Below, piece after piece: positions 33,092-41,132 of a DNA stretch of 51,509 nt (its first letter is position 1; each line of letters opens with the position of its first letter). The stretch spans positions 1 to 51,509 of the forward strand of contig NZ_JAVCWF010000003.1 in assembly GCF_031085375.1 (NCBI RefSeq), read 5' to 3'. The notes below the pieces were generated by a model. That model was not told the DNA's origin and ran no database searches. It saw only the letters and a list, made by a program, of their open reading frames with translations. The position numbers were made by a program, and so were the translations under genes. This DNA comes from Lactiplantibacillus brownii (GTDB lineage Bacteria; Bacillota; Bacilli; Lactobacillales; Lactobacillaceae).

Positions 33092-33508
33092 ATGACACCC
33101 AACGTAAATGATGTGATTCCCCAACGCTATCCTTTTGAAATGATTGACCGCTTTTTGGATGTTCAAGCAGGTGTTAAGGCAAGATCGGTGAAACTGATTT
33201 CCATTAATGAATGGTTCTTTGCCAACCAGCCGGTTAACCGGTTAGTTGTCCCACGGCCAATTATGATTGAGGCAATGGCTCAGACTGGGGTTGCTGCCAT
33301 TCTGTCATTACCAAAATATCAAGGGAAAAATGTGTTTTTTGGCGGCATAAAAAACGCCACTTTTCAAGATGATTTTCGACCAGGCGACCGGTTAATCTTT
33401 GAAGTGGAAATGAAAAAGCTCAAAATGAACATTGGATTAGGTCACGGATCGATTATTCGAGACGGTCAAGTGATTTGTGAGGCCGACCTGATATTTGCGG
33501 TGGAATGA
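33092..33508 (+). CDS. fabZ2: FabZ-like protein lacking the catalytic histidine
   Basis: A 138-aa hotdog-fold protein in the place where lactobacillus fab operons have a second fabZ. The frame VIPQRYPFEMIDRF and FQDDFRPGDRLIFEVEMKKL match FabZ. In an ungapped comparison with FabZ1, the catalytic stretch QGHFPGNPVMPG becomes ANQPVNRLVVPR: the His is replaced by Gln46, while the Glu (Glu60 in MIEAMAQ) is kept. Classical dehydratase activity is therefore doubtful; a regulatory, structural or altered-substrate role is possible. Many annotations call such genes fabZ. It is tightly packed (6 bp after accB), so it is co-translated with ACC subunits, which hints at a role with them. Confidence 0.8.
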   Translation: MTPNVNDVIPQRYPFEMIDRFLDVQAGVKARSVKLISINEWFFANQPVNRLVVPRPIMIEAMAQTGVAAILSLPKYQGKNVFFGGIKNATFQDDFRPGDRLIFEVEMKKLKMNIGLGHGSIIRDGQVICEADLIFAVE

Positions 33509-33580
33509 GAAACCTGGCTCATTTCGGGAATGAATCCAAATGGCGTTCCAAAACGTTTTTAAGTACAAGAAGGTGAGCAT

Positions 33581-34960
33581 ATGTTTAAAAAAGTATTAGT
33601 GGCAAATCGTGGCGAAATTGCTGTGCAAATTATCAGAGCACTTCATGACATGAATATTGAAGCAGTTGCTGTTTATTCCAGTGCTGATAAGGAGAGCTTG
33701 TTTGTTCATTTAGCTGATGAGGCGATCTGTATTGGCGGTGCCCAGCCGAGTGATTCTTATTTAAATATGGCCCAAATTATGAGTGCCGCAACTTTAACTG
33801 GTTGTGAAGCCATTCATCCCGGGTACGGTTTTCTCTCTGAGAATGCTGAGTTTGCGGAAATGTGTGAGTCTTGTCATATTCAATTCATTGGTCCTAGCCA
33901 TCAATTGATTTCACTGATGGGTGACAAGGCTAACGCCAGAGAGGCAATGAAGTCCGCGGGCGTTCCGGTGATCCCTGGTAGCGAGGGTGATGTCACTTCA
34001 GTTGATCAAGCTGAACGGATTGCTGAAAAAATTGGTTTCCCAGTTTTATTGAAATCCGCTGCCGGTGGTGGTGGTAAAGGTATCCGTGAGGTTGATCGGC
34101 CAGAAGAGCTTCGTGATTCATTCGAGCAGTGCCAACGTGAGGCCAAGGCATCATTTGGTGATGATAGTATGTATGTTGAAAAACTAATCCGAGATGCCAA
34201 ACATGTTGAAATGCAGGTGATTGCGGATAATTTTGGCCACGTTGTCTATTTACCGGAACGTGACTGTTCTCTGCAACGAAATCATCAAAAGGTAATTGAA
34301 GAAAGTCCATGTATTTTGATTTCTCCTGAAGAACGTCAGGAATTAGGTGAAATTGTTGCCAAGGCAACGCTTAAACTTGGTTATACAAATACTGGGACCT
34401 ACGAATTTTTGATGGATCACGATCACCATTTTTACTTTATGGAAATGAATACTCGTCTTCAGGTTGAACATACGATTACCGAAGAAGTTACCGGCATTGA
34501 GCTGGTAAAGGGTCAGTTAGCCGTTGCTGCTAATGAAGTATTACCCTTTGTTCAAGCAGATGCGACTGTTAAGGGACATGCTTTGGAGTGTCGATTAAAT
34601 GCCGAAGACCCCGAAAACAACTTTGCTCCTCAACCCGGGAAAATTACCCATTTATTTTTCCCTGATGGGTCATTGAGTGTCCGAATTGATGCTGGTGTGA
34701 CCAACGGCAGTTTTATTTCACCTTTTTATGATTCAATGATCGCTAAATTAATCGTTCATTTAAATGACCGGAATGCGGTCATTGCGAAGATGAAACGGGT
34801 GTTAAGTGAGCTTGAAATTACGGGTGTCATAACCAATCAAGCCTTTTTATATGAGTTAGTTACATCTGATCGATTTAAACAGGGAACCTACTCAACTAGT
34901 TTTATTGAAAATGATGTTCTTGCTGGTAGGAGGGGATTAAATGCTGCAAAGTCGGTTTAA
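33581..34960 (+). CDS. accC: Acetyl-CoA carboxylase, biotin carboxylase subunit
   Basis: A 459-aa ATP-grasp enzyme that carboxylates the biotin on AccB using ATP and bicarbonate. The N-terminal VLVANRGEIAVQIIRA, HPGYGFLSENAEFAE, the ATP loop KSAAGGGGKGIREV (~residue 159), MEMNTRLQVEHTITEEVTG (~residue 286) and the C-terminal ALECRLNAEDP are all diagnostic. The length is standard. AAGGTGAG precedes ATG 33581. The end overlaps accD by 20 bp, so translation is coupled, giving balanced subunits. No loss or change in key residues is seen. Confidence 0.96.
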   Translation: MFKKVLVANRGEIAVQIIRALHDMNIEAVAVYSSADKESLFVHLADEAICIGGAQPSDSYLNMAQIMSAATLTGCEAIHPGYGFLSENAEFAEMCESCHIQFIGPSHQLISLMGDKANAREAMKSAGVPVIPGSEGDVTSVDQAERIAEKIGFPVLLKSAAGGGGKGIREVDRPEELRDSFEQCQREAKASFGDDSMYVEKLIRDAKHVEMQVIADNFGHVVYLPERDCSLQRNHQKVIEESPCILISPEERQELGEIVAKATLKLGYTNTGTYEFLMDHDHHFYFMEMNTRLQVEHTITEEVTGIELVKGQLAVAANEVLPFVQADATVKGHALECRLNAEDPENNFAPQPGKITHLFFPDGSLSVRIDAGVTNGSFISPFYDSMIAKLIVHLNDRNAVIAKMKRVLSELEITGVITNQAFLYELVTSDRFKQGTYSTSFIENDVLAGRRGLNAAKSV

Positions 34961-35783
34961 AATGCCCAGTCGTGATGAATTAAAAAAGCGAATGGATAAA
35001 ATCCCCGATAACTTAATGAAAGAATGCCCAATTTGCCATACAACGTTTTTTTCGATGAGAATGGGCAAGCAGCGAACCTGCCCTAATTGTGGATTTGGTT
35101 TTCGAATTACGGCTCGCAGGCGGGCTAAGATTACGTTTGATACCTTTGACGAAATGGATGCAGACGTAACGGTTCCCGACCAATATGACGATAAGAAGTA
35201 TCGGGGTAAAATTGCAAAAGCAAAAAAGGTAACCGGAATTAAGGAAAGTGTCTTGACTGGAATCGGGTCACTGGATCATCAAAAAGTGGCGGCCGGAATT
35301 ATGGACCCATTCTTTATCATGGGTAGTCTTGGCAGTGCCACTGGTGAAAAAATTGTTCGATTGTTCGAAAAAGCAACCACTGAAAAGTTGCCGGTTGTCA
35401 TGTTTACGGCTTCTGGTGGTGCGAGGATGCAGGAAGGGATCAAGTCACTGATGCAAATGGCAAAGGTGTCCCAGGCTGTTGAGGCTCACAGCAAAGCCGG
35501 ACTGTTTTATCTGGTGGTTCTTTGTGATCCAACGACTGGTGGCGTTACTGCCAGTTTTGCAATGCAGGGCGACATTATTTTAGCCGAATCTCATGCTTTG
35601 GTTGGATTTGCTGGTCGCCGAGTCATTGAACAAACAATTATGAAGCAGCCACCCAAGAATTTTCAAAGGGCTGAAACTGTTTTGGATCACGGCTTTATCG
35701 ATGCGATTGTTCCGCGGACCAATTTAAAGCAGACAATCTCTCAATTTTTGCGACTGCATCAGAGGGAGGCTAGTCATGGCTAA
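34941..35783 (+). CDS. accD: Acetyl-CoA carboxylase, carboxyltransferase beta subunit
   Basis: A 280-aa beta subunit. The N-terminal four-Cys zinc ribbon is intact: ECPICHTTFF with the second pair in TCPNCGFGFR (residues ~30-54). The crotonase-type core follows with FTASGGARMQEGIKSLMQMAK and DPTTGGVTASFAMQGD, which form the acetyl-CoA pocket. With AccA it transfers the carboxyl group from carboxybiotin to acetyl-CoA, making malonyl-CoA. It overlaps accC by 20 bp and accA by 8 bp. AGGAGGGG lies inside the end of accC before its ATG at 34941. Confidence 0.95.
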   Translation: MLQSRFKMPSRDELKKRMDKIPDNLMKECPICHTTFFSMRMGKQRTCPNCGFGFRITARRRAKITFDTFDEMDADVTVPDQYDDKKYRGKIAKAKKVTGIKESVLTGIGSLDHQKVAAGIMDPFFIMGSLGSATGEKIVRLFEKATTEKLPVVMFTASGGARMQEGIKSLMQMAKVSQAVEAHSKAGLFYLVVLCDPTTGGVTASFAMQGDIILAESHALVGFAGRRVIEQTIMKQPPKNFQRAETVLDHGFIDAIVPRTNLKQTISQFLRLHQREASHG

Positions 35784-36546
35784 AAAAACAGCTTATCAAC
35801 GTGTTCAGGCAGCCCGTGACAGTCATAAAATTTCAACGGATGAACTCATTCGTGGTTTGACAACTGATTTTTTTGAACTCCATGGAGATCGGTCTGATGG
35901 CGATGATCAAGCAGTAATCGGTGGCATTGGATTGTTAAAGGATGTACCGATTACGGTGGTTGGGATTCGTAAGGGTGCTGATACGGAAGAAAATATCAAG
36001 CGTCATTTCGGTAGCCCTGAACCGGAAGGCTATCGTAAAGCGCTTCGATTAATGCAACAGGCGGAAAAATTCCATCGACCGATTTTGGCGCTGGTGAATA
36101 CGCCTGGCGCTTGGCCGGATGTGGATGCTGAATATCACGGTATTGGTTCTGCAATTGCCAAGTGCTTACAAGTGGGCATGCAACTAAAGGTACCGTACAT
36201 TAGTATCATTGTTGGTGAGGGTGGTAGTGGTGGCGCGATTGCGCTTGCCTGTGGCGACAAAGTATTTATGTTTGAAGATAGTATTTATTCCGTTTTGTCA
36301 CCTGAAGGCTATGCCAGCATCATGTGGAAGGATTCATCAAAGGTCCAGCAAGCAGCTGAAGCCTTAAATTTAACATCAGAATGGTTACAAGAAAATGGTA
36401 TTATTGATCAGATTATTCATGAATACCACTCTGGTGAGAATTTAGGCCCACTACGTGACTTTCTGGCAAATCAGTTTAATGAACTGGCTAATTTACCGAT
36501 TGACGAGTTATTACGCCAACGTGAGCAACGTTACCGGAATTTTTAA
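35776..36546 (+). CDS. accA: Acetyl-CoA carboxylase, carboxyltransferase alpha subunit
   Basis: A 256-aa alpha subunit, the short form usual for lactobacilli. Landmarks are LTTDFFELHGDRSDGDDQAVIGGIG, NFGSPEPEGYRK-like HFGSPEPEGYRKALRLMQQA, and the oxyanion and biotin site NTPGAWPDVDAEYHGIGSAIAK with GEGGSGGAIALACGD. LSPEGYASIMWKDSSK follows. It pairs with AccD to form the carboxyltransferase heterotetramer in the cytosol. AGAGGGAGG precedes the ATG at 35776, inside the end of accD. A 28-bp gap with GGAGG leads to fabI. Confidence 0.95.
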   Translation: MAKKTAYQRVQAARDSHKISTDELIRGLTTDFFELHGDRSDGDDQAVIGGIGLLKDVPITVVGIRKGADTEENIKRHFGSPEPEGYRKALRLMQQAEKFHRPILALVNTPGAWPDVDAEYHGIGSAIAKCLQVGMQLKVPYISIIVGEGGSGGAIALACGDKVFMFEDSIYSVLSPEGYASIMWKDSSKVQQAAEALNLTSEWLQENGIIDQIIHEYHSGENLGPLRDFLANQFNELANLPIDELLRQREQRYRNF

Positions 36547-36574
36547 AAGAAAAATTATTTGGAGGCCGAATTAA

Positions 36575-37333
36575 ATGAGTGGCTTTTTAGATGGAAAAAC
36601 AATTGTGATCATGGGGGTCGCAAATAAACGCAGTATTGCTTGGGGATGTACCCAGGCAATTATTGATCAAGGCGCTAAGGTTATTTTAACTTATCAAAAT
36701 GATCGAATTAAGAAGAGCTTACAACGATTTGTTCCTGAAGATTCAGAATTAGTAGAATGTGACGTTGCTGATGATGACAACATTAAAAATGCATTCGAAG
36801 AGATTGGTAATAAGTATGGCAAAATTGATGGTGTGATTCATGCAATCGCTTATGCTGACCGTGAGACATTGACGTCTGGGCTGGTACATACTACTCGTGA
36901 AGGATACGATTTGGCTCAAAACATTAGTGCCTACTCATTGATTGCAGTGAGTCGTTATGCACAACCAATCCTAAATGACCCTTCAAGTATTGTAACTTTG
37001 ACTTATTTTGGTTCAACTCGGGCCATTCCAAATTACAATATGATGGGTGTTGCCAAAGCGGCCTTGGAAGCCAACGTTCGCTATTTAGCTTCAGATTTAG
37101 GGGTGAATGGGATTCGAGTAAACGCAATTTCTGCGGGTGCGGTTAAGACATTAGCAGTTACCGGCATTAAGCATCATGGTGAATTGTTAAAGGAATCGGA
37201 GTCGAGAACCGTTGATCAAAAGAGCGTTACAACAACCGAAATCGGAAATGTGGCTGCCTTTTTGATGAGTGATCTGGCAACTGGAATGACCGGCGACGTG
37301 GTTTACGTTGATAAGGGTGTGCATCTTATTTAA
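36575..37333 (+). CDS. fabI: Enoyl-ACP reductase (FabI)
   Basis: A 252-aa NADH-dependent enoyl reductase, the last step of the elongation round and the target of triclosan-type inhibitors. The cofactor region VIMGVANKRSIAWG (residues 11-24), DVADDDN (63-69) and the catalytic Tyr154-x6-Lys161 in NYNMMGVAKAA are present. The end GDVVYVDKGVHL is typical. It is the final gene of the operon, followed by a hairpin at 37376-37413. It is the full version of the FabI half found in the chimera at 21296-22471; the match between the two starts at Cys62 here. No FabK or FabL alternative is seen. Confidence 0.96.
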   Translation: MSGFLDGKTIVIMGVANKRSIAWGCTQAIIDQGAKVILTYQNDRIKKSLQRFVPEDSELVECDVADDDNIKNAFEEIGNKYGKIDGVIHAIAYADRETLTSGLVHTTREGYDLAQNISAYSLIAVSRYAQPILNDPSSIVTLTYFGSTRAIPNYNMMGVAKAALEANVRYLASDLGVNGIRVNAISAGAVKTLAVTGIKHHGELLKESESRTVDQKSVTTTEIGNVAAFLMSDLATGMTGDVVYVDKGVHLI

Positions 37334-37375
37334 AGAGAGTGATCAAATCAGCGGTTAGATCCCAGAATATAAGCC

Positions 37376-37413
37376 AGCCCATCTAATATTCTGGTTTTGA
37401 ATATTAGATGGGT
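37376..37413 (+). terminator. Terminator stem of the fab operon, interrupted by an IS
   Basis: CCCATCTAATATTC (37379-37392) pairs perfectly with GAATATTAGATGGG (37400-37413). The expected T run is absent because the ISL3-type element starts within the right arm at 37411. A CTTTTTT tract lies just beyond the IS right end (38860-38866). Confidence 0.7.
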
Positions 37414-38859
37414 CTCTGTCAAATCGTATTGGTGGAGATTTTGAACGGCACATTCACTTCGGTGAATGTGCTTTTTGTTTACTCATGAATTAAACTAATC
37501 CGGATAAAGAAGTTGTCAATATTTCGAAAACCAAAACAGTTACGCTTTAATGCCTTGATTTTACGATTAAGTCCTTCAATTGGACCGTTGGAAAATGGAT
37601 AACGACAACTGTTTAGAAGGGCTGAACCATTTTTGATAAACGTGTTGATCGTTATGTCCATTTGATTACTAGTGGGTTGGTAGTTAGTAAGTAAGGATTG
37701 GAACGCATTAGCATCCTTTTGGTGTATGGCACTTAAGATACCTTGATAGGTTTGATACACAGATCTAAATCTGGGAAAAGCGTCTAGAGCTAAATCAATG
37801 GCGTTTTGTTGCGTCATATACTCGTTAATTCCGCGTAAATAAACAGCCTTAGAATCATTAACTTTTATTTCATCAAGATGAAATAAACGCCATTGAGATT
37901 TTAAAATATGATAAATTCGTGAATGCTTATCTTGGATAGTACGAATGGTTTGCGTGCGTTCATTATCTAAGGCACGCCCAGCCAGTTGAATAATATGGAA
38001 ACGATCGATAATCGTGGCCGCATTGGGAAATAAGCGATGAATGAAGCTGCCATATTCAGCATTCATGTCAATCGTCACTGATTGAACTTGGGCACGTTCT
38101 TGAACCGAAAAACGAGCTTCAAAGTAGTCAATGATATCTTTACTTAGCCGATCTTTTAAAGTAACAATTCGGCGATGACTAACGGCATCGCAACAATTAA
38201 AGGACATCCAGTGATTACAGGAACGAAATTCATCAAAGCAAAGATTCTCTGGGAGATGTTTAACACGATAGGCTAAGTGAATATTGGCATTTAGGATTCG
38301 TTGAACACTGCTTGGCGAAATTCCACAAAGTTTAGCAATTTCTTTACTCGTCAACATATCGCGTGCCAAAACGATCACTTGATGTTTGATATTATGTGTG
38401 AAAGTTTCGTTACGATTAACCAACTTAGTTTTAGCACCACAGGTTTTTGAACAATCTTTACATTGGTATCTTTGACGTTTTAAATGCATTTCGTAACGAC
38501 CACCGGATAAGGTTCCTAAACGCAGGTGACTCATGTGAGTTCCGTTTTTAATTAAGCTTTTATGGCCACAATGTGGGCACTTTAAAAGTTGATAAGACAA
38601 AGTTGCATGGACGACATGAATACGTTGGTTTGTGGAACACCGTTCTTTAGAAATACCAGTGACAATTAAGTTTGGGTCTGTTATTTCGAATAAGCATAAG
38701 ATAGAATTAGTTAGGGACATCTGAATTTCCTCTTTTCGATTTGTTTTGGCGATTAAATCGTAGCACAAAGAGGACAGATGTCCTTTTTTATTTTTCTGAT
38801 TTTCAAAACAGACAAAAAACCGGTATTAGTTATTCACCAATACCAGAAAGTGTAGACCC
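37411..38859 (-). mobile_element. ISL3-family insertion sequence
   Basis: 1449 bp. The left end GGGTCT (37411) and, after 10 bases, GTATTGGTG match the inverse of the right end, CACCAATAC ... AGACCC (ending 38859). One intact transposase gene. I find no clear 8-bp target duplication. Confidence 0.8.
37479..38720 (-). CDS. ISL3-family transposase
   Basis: A 413-aa transposase. It has the N-terminal zinc ribbon CPHCGHKSLIKNGTHM and a second Cys group in RYQCKDCSKTCG, then the helix-turn-helix LTSKEIAKLCGISPSSVQRIL. The DDE core has Asp in LCFDEFRSC (~residue 165), Asp in VTIDMNAEYGSFI (~225), VIDRFHIIQL-like IIDRFHIIQLAGRAL, and Glu in FSNGPIEGLNRKIKALKRNCFGFRN near the end, which is the family's C-terminal signature. 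ATG 38720 follows GAGGAAA; the upstream in-frame start at 38768 is not favoured. It appears intact and active. Confidence 0.9.
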   Translation of the reverse strand: MSLTNSILCLFEITDPNLIVTGISKERCSTNQRIHVVHATLSYQLLKCPHCGHKSLIKNGTHMSHLRLGTLSGGRYEMHLKRQRYQCKDCSKTCGAKTKLVNRNETFTHNIKHQVIVLARDMLTSKEIAKLCGISPSSVQRILNANIHLAYRVKHLPENLCFDEFRSCNHWMSFNCCDAVSHRRIVTLKDRLSKDIIDYFEARFSVQERAQVQSVTIDMNAEYGSFIHRLFPNAATIIDRFHIIQLAGRALDNERTQTIRTIQDKHSRIYHILKSQWRLFHLDEIKVNDSKAVYLRGINEYMTQQNAIDLALDAFPRFRSVYQTYQGILSAIHQKDANAFQSLLTNYQPTSNQMDITINTFIKNGSALLNSCRYPFSNGPIEGLNRKIKALKRNCFGFRNIDNFFIRISLIHE

Positions 38860-38864
38860 CTTTT

Positions 38865-38954
38865 TTATTTGTTCCTTTTGTCGATGTATGTTAGCAACGC
38901 TAAAATAAACATTGCAAACAGCAACATCAACGAGAGTGTCTGGAAGACGCTCAT
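38865..38954 (-). CDS. Small membrane toxin, Fst/holin-like type I family
   Basis: A 29-aa peptide missed by usual ORF cutoffs: MSVFQTLSLMLLFAMFILAL followed by LTYIDKRNK. A short N-terminus, one hydrophobic helix and a charged tail are the hallmarks of the small putative holin-like toxins of lactobacilli. AGGAAGG (around 38967-38973, minus strand) precedes the ATG. Its upstream leader (AGCCACCGCC complement near 39020-39030) resembles that of the second toxin at 40873-40977. Such toxins depolarise the membrane and are held in check by a convergent antisense RNA. The position where that RNA should start is now occupied by the ISL3-type element, so the antitoxin may be missing. Confidence 0.6.
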   Translation of the reverse strand: MSVFQTLSLMLLFAMFILALLTYIDKRNK

Positions 38955-39135
38955 TGACTGTGAAACCTTCCTGAAGATTATTCCATGTTCCCATGGGACT
39001 CACCTCGCAAGGGAAAAGACAGCCACCGCCCCTAAAACTTTAGAGTCCTAATATACTTGACTTTACGTAGAAAAAACTTGCTTGCTTAATCCATTATACA
39101 GCGGAAGCTAGCGATCAACCGACTCTAACCAAAAA

Positions 39136-40108
39136 CTAGTTTTGAGTTAATAGCCAATTGTTTGCTTGAACAATTGGCCTGTTAGTTTGCACTTCAGGTT
39201 TAATTTTATTATTGAAGAGTACTTGCCCATTGTTTTTCTTGATTTTTTCAGCAGTTATGTTTACTTGGGCACCATTATACATAGTGTACGTATCGTTGAT
39301 ACTAGTATACCCAGCAGAATTACCACCAAAAGTTTTAACGTTGGGATTGGTTTCAAGTGCTAAAGCCGTTAACTCGCCTGAACTAGCAGTCCATCGATTG
39401 AGTATCACCGCAACAGGAATTCCTGTGATTTTTTTTTACCTTACCGAGGTCTATCTTAGTTCCCATGTTGTTAGTAACACTCCCTTGGAAGGTTACACTC
39501 GTAGTCTTTTTTGCCGCGTTAACTACTTCAAATAATTTTCCATTAGGGATAACTGGCGAAATTCCAGCTAACATTGGGCCAATGTCACCACCTGGGTTAT
39601 TCCTAAGATCAATGATAATACCCTTATATGTTTTACTAGTCAGCTTATAATAAATTGTGTTTGCGTATCTTTTCCCTTGTGATGATGATCCATTGAATTC
39701 TGGTAAGTGGACGTATAAGATGTTATTTTTAACGCTGCTAGTTGGTGCTTTGTATTGTGAAACTTCTTTTTTTACTTCTGATGGAGTTATCAAAGAAGAG
39801 TGCTTACCACCCTTAATTGCCAAGGCTTGTTTTAACAGTGGATAAATTTCTTTGTAGGTATGCTTATTTGAAATGTCATTGCGAATCTCTATCATCCTAT
39901 TTTTCTGCGTTTGATTTTCTGTATAGATCCCTGTGGACGATATTTTATTAAAAGCCAGCATGGCGTCTCTTTTAGGGGTTGGTGGGACTAAGTAGAAGTC
40001 AAAGTTAGGTCCATACTGATATCCTATGTATATTCCTCCAGAAATAATCACTAGCATAGTTACTATTAGCGAGATAATTAATTTTTTATGCTTTTTCAAA
40101 TAACTCAC
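39136..40108 (-). pseudogene. S41-family C-terminal processing peptidase, frameshifted
   Basis: A secreted or membrane-anchored serine peptidase: a hydrophobic anchor at residues ~9-28 (LIISLIVTMLVIISGGIYIGY), the S41 landmark YKGIIIDLRNNPGGDIGPML (~residue 165) and the catalytic Ser in WTASSGELTALAL. The two halves lie in different frames. At 39429-39437 (T9 on the plus strand, A9 in the gene) one base too many breaks the frame after GKVKK; with eight bases it reads on ITGIPVAVILNRW. The reconstructed product is about 323 aa. The frameshift in a homopolymer could be phase variation, decay or a sequencing slip. The upstream half alone lacks the catalytic Ser. Confidence 0.78.
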
Positions 40109-40233
40109 TCCTTAATCCTTAAGATACTCACAACATAATTTTAACACATTAGGAGATATGCCTAACCATCATGGGATATTTGTAAATGAGTTAGCTTCAA
40201 GAAAGGTCGCTATCTTACGTAATCGCTACTCCA

Positions 40234-40569
40234 ATGAAGCTCACCAAAAAAAATCAGACGTGGTTTTCTGGCAGTGCCATTGCCAGATGGAATCAGTGTT
40301 CTTTCGTTCAATATGGTTATGCGGTACTCCCTAATCAGGTCCCAGAGAAGAGAGAAAAGACAACTATCATTGATAGTGATGGAAAAAATAAACATGTTGC
40401 TGCTGTTAAAACCCCGCAGCGAGTTGATGCGTTTGTAGCTGATGATCCTTTTGGTAGTGGTAGTTGGCTAAAGTTTTATACCGGACAATATAGTTCTAAA
40501 CAGCATTGGACACTTGTTGCTCATAAAGGATCCTATATTTCAAATATTCGTCTGGTCTCTCGTGCGTAG
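40234..40569 (+). CDS. Unrecognised ORF, possible gene fragment
   Basis: A 111-aa frame without a clear ribosome binding site. I do not recognise it. The C-terminal half (QRVDAFVADDPFGSGSWLKF then YSSKQHWTLVAHKGSYISNIR) looks like genuine protein with alternating beta-type residues and aromatic positions, as in beta-rich wall-binding or cell-surface modules. The N-terminal half looks less natural. A similar-quality stretch follows the stop in another codon phase up to about 40674. It lies between the S41 pseudogene and a toxin-antitoxin module and is probably a remnant of a larger gene. Confidence 0.35.
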   Translation: MKLTKKNQTWFSGSAIARWNQCSFVQYGYAVLPNQVPEKREKTTIIDSDGKNKHVAAVKTPQRVDAFVADDPFGSGSWLKFYTGQYSSKQHWTLVAHKGSYISNIRLVSRA

Positions 40570-40753
40570 ATGCCCCTAATGATGCGTGAACAAACTGGGA
40601 ATCATTATGTGGGTTACGATACTCATGCAGAACGACGGATTACTAAACGATTTCCGTGGTGGCCGTTCAATTAAGAAAATTAGTGTTGATCAGTCACATT
40701 AAAACTGCTAAAGAAGCTGATTAAAAATAGTCGAAAGCCAGTTATAGTCATGC

Positions 40754-40883
40754 TATAATATAGATAGAAAAAGGAAGCCCCGCTGGAACAGGACTTCCCA
40801 TGTAGAGCCGTTAAAGACGGTGGCATAACTTAATACGATTAAATAACCGCTAGCTCTGCCAAGCTAAGGCGGTTATTTTTTTT
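40754..40883 (+). ncRNA. Antisense antitoxin RNA of the type I toxin
   Basis: A TATAAT box at 40754-40759 (TCGAAA 17 bp upstream) starts a transcript of roughly 120 nt from about 40766. It ends at the hairpin AACCGC...GCGGTT (40845-40874) with T8 (40876-40883). It is convergent with, and overlaps the 3' end of, the toxin gene at 40873-40977, as in Fst/RNAII systems. The 5' part also has short repeats (GGAAGCCCCGC...GACTTCCC) that could pair with the toxin leader. Confidence 0.65.
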
Positions 40884-40977
40884 GCTGACTTTTGATCAGC
40901 TCAACAATTAATGCAATTAAGGCTACGATAAACGTACCGAAAGCCAGCATTAATTGTAAAGCGTCCGCAACGGACAC
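40873..40977 (-). CDS. Type I toxin, putative holin-like membrane peptide
   Basis: A 34-aa peptide starting at GTG 40977 (AAAGGAG 10 bp upstream) with the sequence VSVADALQLMLAFGTFIVAL then IALIVELIKSQQKK. The VADALQLMLAFG start followed by one membrane helix and a charged end is what I recognise as the putative holin-like toxin family of lactobacilli. It would insert in the membrane and damage the cell when free of its antisense RNA (40754-40883), giving plasmid stability. The leader region 40985-41090 contains AGCCACCGCC and a promoter-like AT-rich stretch (TATAATTAAAG complement near 41080). Too short for standard gene callers. Confidence 0.8.
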   Translation of the reverse strand: MSVADALQLMLAFGTFIVALIALIVELIKSQQKK

Positions 40978-41132
40978 TTAGGCTACTCCTTTCGTTAGGA
41001 TTTATGGGCTTTAAAGGTTCAACACCATAAGCACCACCTCCGATCGGAAATAGCCACCGCCTTAACTTCTCTACAAGCTTTAATTATACAGGAGCTTTGA
41101 CTTTCTGCAAAAACAAAAAAAGGAAGAAAAAT

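Noticed and set aside
33993..34367. Minus-strand ORFs over accC
   Set aside because: Shadows of a strongly conserved gene; composition (many His and Gln) is typical of antisense frames.
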